38,913 nt of DNA, taken from contig NW_003546268.1 of NCBI RefSeq assembly GCF_000090795.2, positions 322,577-361,489 on the forward strand. The letters are read 5' to 3'. Below are positions 32,601 to 38,913 of this stretch, piece after piece. A program made the position numbers and the translations under genes. This stretch comes from Amphimedon queenslandica. Its lineage: Eukaryota > Porifera > Demospongiae > Haplosclerida > Niphatidae. How positions within the stretch are numbered: the stretch's first letter is position 1; every line of letters starts with the position of its first letter. Below the pieces are notes generated by a model, which saw only the letters and a list, made by a program, of their open reading frames with translations, was not told the DNA's origin and did no database searches.

Positions 32601-35600
32601 TTTTTGTAATACACATGTGAATGTGCTTTCATGTTGATAAAAGATACACACTCAAGCGTCTTTTTTAGGCTTTATTTTGTACAGTACTACAACTGTACAT
32701 GTAGAAGCTGTTGTTTTGAGTGGGTGTGATATACATAACATGTGTGTTTCATTAATCATTGTAATACTTGATAGGAGCCATCACCTGATCCTGAGAAAAC
32801 AGGAGCAGCAGCTTTTGGAAGTTCCCGTAAGAAAAAAACTAGTAGAAGACGAACGCGACGTAACCCAAGCTCTTCTGATGATCGTGCCTCTAAGTTTTTC
32901 ACTGTAAGCTGATTCTGTAGGCTGCTAAATGAGTTATATGTTTGTTTTAGGTTAAGCCTTTTGTGTCTAGTAATCATAAGCCTTTGCTTGTTTTTATCAA
33001 TCCTAAAAGTGGTGGCAATCAGGGTGCTAAACTAATGCAAAATTTTCAGTGGCTTCTCAATCCTCGTCAAGTCTTTGATTTAACTAAAGGAGGACCAAAA
33101 TTTGGGTATGAATTAATGTACAAAAACTGGTATTGTGATTATGTGTTACGTAGTTTAACGTTGTTCAAGAACTGCTCCAATATGAGGATATTAGCATGTG
33201 GTGGTGATGGCACTGTTGGTTGGGTCCTGTCTGTACTTGACCAACTTGATTTTAAACCTGTTCCTCCCTCTGTAGCTGTTCTTCCGCTAGGAACTGGCAA
33301 TGATTTAGCTCGTGTTTTGAATTGGGGAGGTGTAAGTGTCTTTTCACATGCTGTACATGTACTGTACACTATTTTAACATTAAAAGGATACCCTTTCACA
33401 AATACTTTATCTTTTATAGTCATACGGTGATGAGCCATTGGAGAATGTTTTGATGCATGTAGAGAATGGGTCTACAGTTGAATTAGATAGATGGGTCATT
33501 TCAATCTGGCGTAATGAAGACGTTGAGGTATTAACTTAGTGTGCATGGGATAATAATAATTTAATTAATAGAATTATGATGATTTTGAAGGAAAAGAAGA
33601 TATTCCTCTACATGTTGTAAATAATTACCTTAGCATTGGAGCTGATGCTCAAGTTTCTTTAGATTTTCATGACAGCAGAGGTCAGTTGAGATAAATGTAC
33701 ATGTACGGCAATTATTTAATATTATAGAAGCCAATCCACAGAAGTACAATAATAGATTCAAGAATAAATTTGCCTATTCAAGGGTATGTAACCCTGTTAA
33801 GAAATAAGTTATCTTTATGTTTATTGTAGTTAACTGGGCAAGAGCTGGTTTTGAGAAAATTTGCAAATATGACTGATAGTATAAGATTGATTGTAAGTTG
33901 ATCCTTTACATGTTAATAATTATTGAGTATTCATTGTGTCAGGGAGATGGGCATGACTTCACTCAGCACATACGTCAGCTTAGACTTGAAGCTCTTTGTT
34001 TTCTTAACATTACTTCTTATGGATCTGGCAACAATCCCTGGGGTGCTCCTCCACCTGGTACTTTTAGTGGAAGAGTAAGCATAAGAATTAATAAGATTAG
34101 TAATTTATATGTATTTATGTGTAGCATCAAATTGGTGCTCAAGCAATGGATGATGGATTAATAGAAATTGTTGGTTTTTGGGCTTCAACTTTTGTAAGTG
34201 AAATTGATATTGCAGTAATGCATTTTAAAAAACCAAATTGTATAGCCTAAGCTTTTAATGGGAGCACATGGAGAAAGAATAGCGCACTGTCAGCATATCA
34301 AGATATATACTTATACGTCCCTTCCTATACAAATTGATGGAGAGGCGTGTAAGCTCAAGCCATCAATTATTGAAATAGTTCATCAAAATAAGGCACTAAT
34401 GGTAAAGAAGGAAGCGTTGCGTACACATGCTTCTCCTCTTAGAGGGTTAGTGCAATATTAAACAACTTCTGTCTCTTTTTTATTAAATCTGCTGGCCTTC
34501 AGGATTAGTGATAATTATCAGTTGAAGCTTTCAGTGTCAAAAGTGACCTATGAACAGTATCACAATCTCCATTCAGATCTTAAAGAAATAAAAAAAGCTG
34601 GTAATTTGTTCTGAATATAATAATAATTATTAAATTAAATGCATAATTATTTACATGTAGCTGTGGGGCTTGGTCTAGTTATAACAACAGCAAGTCAGAG
34701 CCTTCGTTCTTTGAGACCTCGAATTGAAAGGTTTACACAATCATCGGAACATAGTAGAGCCACACTTTCTAAAAACTGGCAATATTTGGATGGTATGTAT
34801 GCATGTACATGTATAGTCTATGTGCTATTGTCTTTTTTGTACAATATACACACACATAATCTCTTTTAAAAATACTTCATTCTTTTTAGTTGCATCTACT
34901 GGCCGGCTAGATCAAGTTTTTCAAATACTTCCTGAGCAGGAGGAGTCTGTTCTTGTTGGTAATATGCTGTCTGATGGTATATTAGTTATAGACTGTGAAT
35001 CATTATCACCTGTTAACCCTGATGATCATGTGGTGGCAGAACCACCGTAAGAAAATATTATGTTAATAAAACACTATTTAAACTTTGTTTTGTTTTTTAG
35101 CCCTGAAAAGCCAATATCGGCACAGAGAAAAGATTCTTATAGTATGTACATGTACTGTATTGCATTAATTAGTTTGTGTTCATAATAGCAATGGCTGTTG
35201 ATTTATCAGATAATGAATTACTTTCAGAGGGAGGAACAACAAGGTCTCAATAATACACTGTATGTAATATCTAATGGTCACTTTTGGTATTTACAGAAAT
35301 AATAAAGAAGAAACACAATCTGGTGCACCTTTAGGCAGTAAGGAGTCCTTAAGCTCTACACCTAAGAGTCCTGATACAGAAGGTTATGATAGCGACAGAT
35401 GGTTAGTGGTTTTATGGTGCATGCATGTAATACTATGTACCTAATGAATGTGTAGCTTGTTACCAGAATTTGAAACTGGTCTCTCTCCCCTCCCAAAACT
35501 AGACTCATCAAAGTAAATACCTAATAATGCACTAATCATGAATTTATTATTTTAAATTATAGTTCTGATGATGAATCGGAGTCTGGGTATGTTAGTTAGT

Positions 35601-36353
35601 GAGTCTTATGTTACTGTTAGCAAATATTATTTTGCAGGCAATCTTATGCTTCACTTCAAAAAGCACTTTTTGATGCAGTGAAAAGGGGGAACCTGAAAAA
35701 AGTAATATAATTCACTTGTAGTGTTTGATCAATTTATTATTATTATGACAGGTTGAAGAGGTTCACCACAAGGGTGCTAGACTAGCTAATGTTGATCAAC
35801 ATGGATTGAGTCCTCTTCATCATGCAGCAAGACTTGGAAGAAAAGATGTTGTGCAGTATCTTGTGAGCAATGGTATGAAGGACACATACAGAACATGTAC
35901 AATAAAAGAGTTATTTAATGCTTCTATATTTTTTAGTTCCTAGAGATTCTTTGGACTTGCAAGATGAAGAAAAGTAAGAAATATTTTGTTGGGTTAGTTG
36001 GTAAAATAATAATTACAGGGCTCAGACAGCACTCCATAAGGCAGCTTGGTATGGATATAGAGGAATCTGCAAAATCCTTGTTGATGCTGGAGCTTCTTTA
36101 TTGAGAACTGATTATCAGGTTTTATGAACAAGATTAGTTTATACTAATTAAGTAATTATTTTTAGGCTAATACTCCTTACCTTAAATCAATTGAAAGTGA
36201 AGATCCCAAATTGCAGGAGTACCTGCAACGTGAGTAAAAATGGCTTCATTTTTTGTTTAATTTTAATCTTTATGATTATTGCATTGTGTAGGAAAAGAAA
36301 GAGAGGAAAAGATTAGATATGAAATTGAAGAAATTGAAGAAGTGGCCGTTTAA
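26692..36353 (+). CDS. Diacylglycerol kinase, zeta/iota type (C1-C1-DGK-ankyrin)
   Basis: Phosphorylates diacylglycerol to phosphatidic acid, ending PKC/RasGRP signalling. 31 exons: 26692-27038, 29052-29118, 29205-29288, 29344-29389, 29492-29592, 31154-31255, 31314-31466, 32775-32903, 32951-33105, 33154-33331, 33420-33527, 33572-33680, 33728-33783, 33830-33892, 33943-34074, 34125-34193, 34246-34445, 34503-34600, 34661-34792, 34890-35046, 35101-35141, 35189-35243, 35297-35401, 35456-35512, 35563-35586, 35638-35701, 35752-35872, 35937-35973, 36019-36118, 36166-36229, 36292-36353; 1,071 residues. C1-1 (~146-200, HLWVERDT...[12 protein letters not shown]); C1-2 (~218-285, [10 protein letters not shown]); basic MARCKS-like segment ([12 protein letters not shown], ~319); catalytic domain from '[16 protein letters not shown]' with GGDGT at 411-415 and '[16 protein letters not shown]'; accessory domain; ankyrin repeats (~923-1051); C-terminus EVAV. 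The ~115-residue N-terminus matches nothing I know. Confidence 0.95.
27039..29051 (+). other. Intron 1 of the diacylglycerol kinase, TACATGTA-rich
   Basis: A 2.0-kb intron. Clusters of overlapping ACATGTAC palindromes lie at about 28206-28260, 28662-28700 and 28814-28858. The apparent open frames are read-throughs of these repeats. A CAGACCCATCC fragment at about 28301 matches part of the 11707 hairpin. Confidence 0.7.
28206..28258. repeat. Dense TACATGTA / ACATGTAC palindrome cluster
   Basis: Several overlapping copies of the self-complementary octamer TACATGTA, in short tandem arrays of the unit ACATGT/TACATG. Similar clusters occur at about 24420-24430, 28662-28700, 28814-28858, 30378-30414, 30950-30970 and 32510-32575, nearly all in introns or intergenic DNA. 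Iroquois-class homeodomain proteins are known to favour ACANNTGT palindromes, but the abundance suggests a repeat of other origin. Confidence 0.7.
29593..31153 (+). other. Intron 5 of the diacylglycerol kinase, TACATGTA-rich
   Basis: A 1.56-kb intron between the two C1-domain segments. A dense array of TGTACATG units lies at about 30378-30414, with others at about 30556 and 30950. No exon is visible. Confidence 0.7.
31467..32774 (+). other. Intron 7 of the diacylglycerol kinase
   Basis: A 1.3-kb intron between the second C1 domain and the basic segment, with TACATGTA clusters at about 32120-32200 and 32500-32575. I see nothing coding in it. Confidence 0.7.
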
Positions 36354-37201
36354 TAGAAATTTTGACTTGAAATACATGATTATTAATTTTTATAAGGAAT
36401 TTTTATGCTTAATAAATTTATTGCTAATTTTTATTATTTTTCCTCAAATGTTCAGCTTCTTTCCTTTAGCAAGTCTAACAATTCTTTCTTTTGTAAGCTT
36501 AGCTTCAAAAATAGCAACCCTGTCCTGAAGAATAAAATGATCAAACATGACAACTATTTGTCAACACAAGCTTCCTGTCAAGTTGCTAAGGAGCATGAAG
36601 GCAAAGATCAAGTGCTCTATTTTTAGCAAAGCAAGTGTGGAGACAAGCAATAGTGTAGGAAGAACTCATTGTGTAACTGGCTTGTGATGCTTTACATTAA
36701 AATCACAACTCTCATAAGAATCTGACCTCATTAGCCGGGGACACTTTGAAAGCCAATATAAAGAAAAGAAGTATTTTGTGTACCCCTGAGTGCCAAGTGG
36801 ATAAAAGTTAGAAGTTGGTAGAGACTTTGAAAGAAAGTACTAAAAGTTCAACCACTTAATTAATCAAGTTAGTAAGGACTACAAATGCAAGAGGGGTTTA
36901 CTTTATAAGCTCATAATATTACAAGGTAACAGTGGAGCACACATGTGGTCAGTAGATAAAAATGATTACTCTGGAAGGTTCTTAAAAGGTTTTTCCAGTC
37001 AACAACAAAGCAAGTGACCACAATGTTTTATGACATAAGTAACACTCATAAACATCATTTGCACATTCTTTATTATGCTTCTATTATTTTAAAATCAAAT
37101 AAAGCAAAGGAGCACTCCAGAGAAAGAAATATATCACTAGGAGGCTTTGTACTTCAAACAGAAGTGTGCTCTTGATTGTCATCACTTTTCACATTTGATG
37201 C
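36354..37201. other. Convergent intergenic region after the diacylglycerol kinase
   Basis: About 850 bases between the kinase stop codon and the end of a minus-strand gene. It holds both 3' ends. The open frames at 36319-36626 are AT-rich and unsupported. An AATAAA at about 37098 is on the plus strand. Confidence 0.6.
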
Positions 37202-38470
37202 TCAAAAACTCCATTTCAGTCTTGATACCTCAATTCTTCTTTCAGGTGACAACAAGCAAGGATCCTGCAGGTAATACGTAAAGCAGCGACCAAAATAGGA
37301 AAATAAACTAGTTATAACAAAAAGAAAAGAGCACGCCAAAGTTTTCAGCCATTTTATTTGCATGCAGTAGGCTTCACATTACATTTTGATGATGAAAACC
37401 AGCTCAATTGAAATTGTCAATACGTGATTTAGTATTAACAGTGATCATAATCTCATAAAGTACTATGTAGTATAAAGTACTTTGAAAGTACATGTACTTT
37501 ATGGGATATACACTCAAATCTTAAAGTTAACTATACTCTAAAATGGTAAATTTTAATTTTTGAAAAGGAATAAATAAAAAATAAAAAATTCAAAACAAAA
37601 TTTTTTGATTTCGGAACAGGATGATATTTTAAAATTAAAATCAGTGAAAGTTCATTTCCAAATTATTTTCAAATTGAAATCTTTACAGATTTATGGTACA
37701 TGTACTACAATAACAAGCACATGTAAAAATAACTATTTACACTAACAATGAGTTTTTCTTTTCTTCTGTCCTTTCCAGTTTTCATGAACACTAGTCCCTC
37801 TTTCTCCATCTTTTGAAGTCTGGATTGAAGCTTCAATGCCTTTTTATGCTCTTCTATAGCTTTACTTATCTATAAGGGAATAAGTCAAAATAAAAAAATA
37901 CACACATACTAGCTATTACTTCTGTATACCTTAGCTAATTTATCAAGCAAATTGTTTCACAACAATTATAGCTATAGAATATTAGAATATAAAATGGCTC
38001 ATCTAAAATATCTGGTAGAAGAAATTAATTTGCCAAATTTTCAGAAAAAACTATGTTTTAGCTATGAAGCCTGCTACCATAGGACGCCTTTTTTTCAAGG
38101 GCTATAAATTTTGCAGATTTTGCAATTTTTTGAAGATTCGCAAAAATTACTTTAGTGAAAATCAAATTATTATGGTAAAAGATGGAAAATGGTATAATTA
38201 AATCCGCAAAGTAGATTTTTAGGCAAATTTGCAAAATTTACAGCCCTCGAAAAAAGGCACCCTAAGGTATTTTGCTTCAGCAATGAGGGGTGTACATATA
38301 GCTTGCTATAAATAGCTTACACTATCACAATGAAAATAATACAAAAAAATCAAATTAACCTCAATGCTTCATTACCCTCTGGGCCTAAGATTTATGAAAC
38401 TCTACGTCCTCTTTAATCTGTGCCTGGTGATGTTTCTCTATCAGTGGAATCTCAACCATTTCCTTTAGAC
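37202..38470 (-). CDS. 3' end of an unidentified charged, coiled-coil-like protein (partial)
   Basis: Three minus-strand exons fit together in frame: 38470-38406 (entered in phase 1; 'EIPLIEKHHQAQIKED'), 37869-37747 ('KALKLQSRLQKMEKEG', 'KTGKDRRKEKL') and 37264-37202 (ending 'RRIEVSRLKWSF' and stop). All junctions are phase 0 with GT-AG ends. The visible 83 residues are highly charged and helical, probably a coiled coil. I do not recognise the family. The rest of the gene lies beyond the right edge, or its preceding exon is hidden between 38471 and 38913. Reading past 38406 gives a stop at 38385, an alternative ending. Confidence 0.55.
38086..38259. mobile_element. Short inverted-repeat element (MITE-like), copy 2
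   Basis: The ends are inverted repeats: left GCCTTTTTTTCAAGGGCT and right, reversed, TGCCTTTTTTCGAGGGCT, both continuing ATAAATTTTGC or GTAAATTTTGC. The outer ends GGACGCC and GGGTGCC may be flanked by TA, as in Tc1/mariner-derived elements. The inner sequence matches the copy at 2424-2613. It lies in the intron or downstream space of the minus-strand gene. Confidence 0.6.
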
Positions 38471-38593
38471 CTGGCAATATATAGGGGGCTTTAATGTGCT
38501 TTAAAAATATAAATAACCAGTTATTGTAGTTATCATGGTTATTGAATAGACATGCAGAAATGCAGTACTGCAGTTTATAGGCATCTTGCAAAG

Positions 38594-38711
38594 TTATCTA
38601 TGGTTATCTATGGTTATCCATAGTTATCTATGGTTATCCATGATTATTTATGGTTATCCATGATTATTTATGGTTATCCATGGTTATTTATGGTTATCCA
38701 TGGTTATTTAT
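38594..38711. repeat. Minisatellite of 10-bp unit TAT(C/T)(C/T)ATGGT
   Basis: About twelve consecutive 10-base units such as TATCCATGGT and TATTTATGGT. In the right half they alternate to give a 20-base higher-order unit, a sign of recent amplification. No gene is nearby on this side. Confidence 0.85.
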
Positions 38712-38913
38712 GCAGTCGAGCCGCACCCTACCGGAAAACCTCTTCGTTAAGAAGTTTTGTTTGCACGAGTGACTCCCACGCATAGCTATTTTAATGAAAT
38801 CTTGAATATACTTTTAAAATAATATTCATTACACAGTCATGAATTCACTCTTAAGATTTTATACTCAATTGGGCAATATAATTTAGCAGGTGGATTCAAA
38901 GTATAACAACGTG
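38712..38913. other. Right edge of the window
   Basis: About 200 bases following the minisatellite. I see no exon, although an upstream exon of the minus-strand gene could begin beyond the edge. Confidence 0.5.

Noticed and set aside
33106-33153. Apparent insertion in the kinase catalytic domain ([10 protein letters not shown]...)
   Set aside because: It is a 48-base GT-AG intron; removing it restores the usual GGPKFG-LTLFKN sequence.
1-38913. CRISPR arrays, tRNA or rRNA genes, prokaryotic operons
   Set aside because: No regularly spaced repeats, cloverleaf sequences or rRNA-like segments were seen, and all recognised genes are spliced animal genes.

Overview
The window looks like nuclear DNA of an early-branching animal, most likely a demosponge close to Amphimedon queenslandica. 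The reasons are the AT-rich sequence, spliced genes with very short introns (about 40-60 bases) and GT-AG ends, animal-specific gene families (a C1-C1-DGK-ankyrin diacylglycerol kinase, tubby, kintoun, ADHFE1), a Death-domain gene of the type sponges have expanded, and non-coding DNA full of the palindrome TACATGTA. The species is an inference; no database was consulted. Exon models were built by hand from reading frame, intron phase and splice sites.

Layout. 1-3774: no convincing exon; one small inverted-repeat element. 3775-7050 (+): 3' part of a NO VEIN-like gene ending in a DUF3883 nuclease-like domain. 7543-14810 (+): a 15-exon gene joining a Death domain, two copies of an unnamed domain, a disordered linker and a UPF1/HELZ2-type SF1 helicase. 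15118-18546 (-): ADHFE1, hydroxyacid-oxoacid transhydrogenase, broken by a 187-base N gap. 18631-21277 (+): tubby-like protein, divergent from ADHFE1 across about 84 bases. 21432-25978 (-): kintoun/DNAAF2, tail-to-tail with tubby. 26692-36353 (+): 31-exon diacylglycerol kinase of the zeta/iota type. 37202-38470 (-): last three exons of an unidentified coiled-coil-like gene. A 10-bp-unit minisatellite lies near the right edge.

Functionally the left third looks like innate defence (a nuclease-like NO VEIN protein next to a Death-domain helicase). The middle is a mitochondrial metabolic enzyme plus two ciliary genes (tubby and a dynein-assembly factor). The right third is lipid signalling. The most striking object is the Death-domain/SF1-helicase protein: its layout resembles vertebrate RIG-I-like receptors (death-fold plus RNA helicase) but uses a different helicase superfamily and a different death-fold domain. 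Its introns carry long inverted repeats, and its linker is encoded by a run of small frame-neutral exons suited to alternative splicing.
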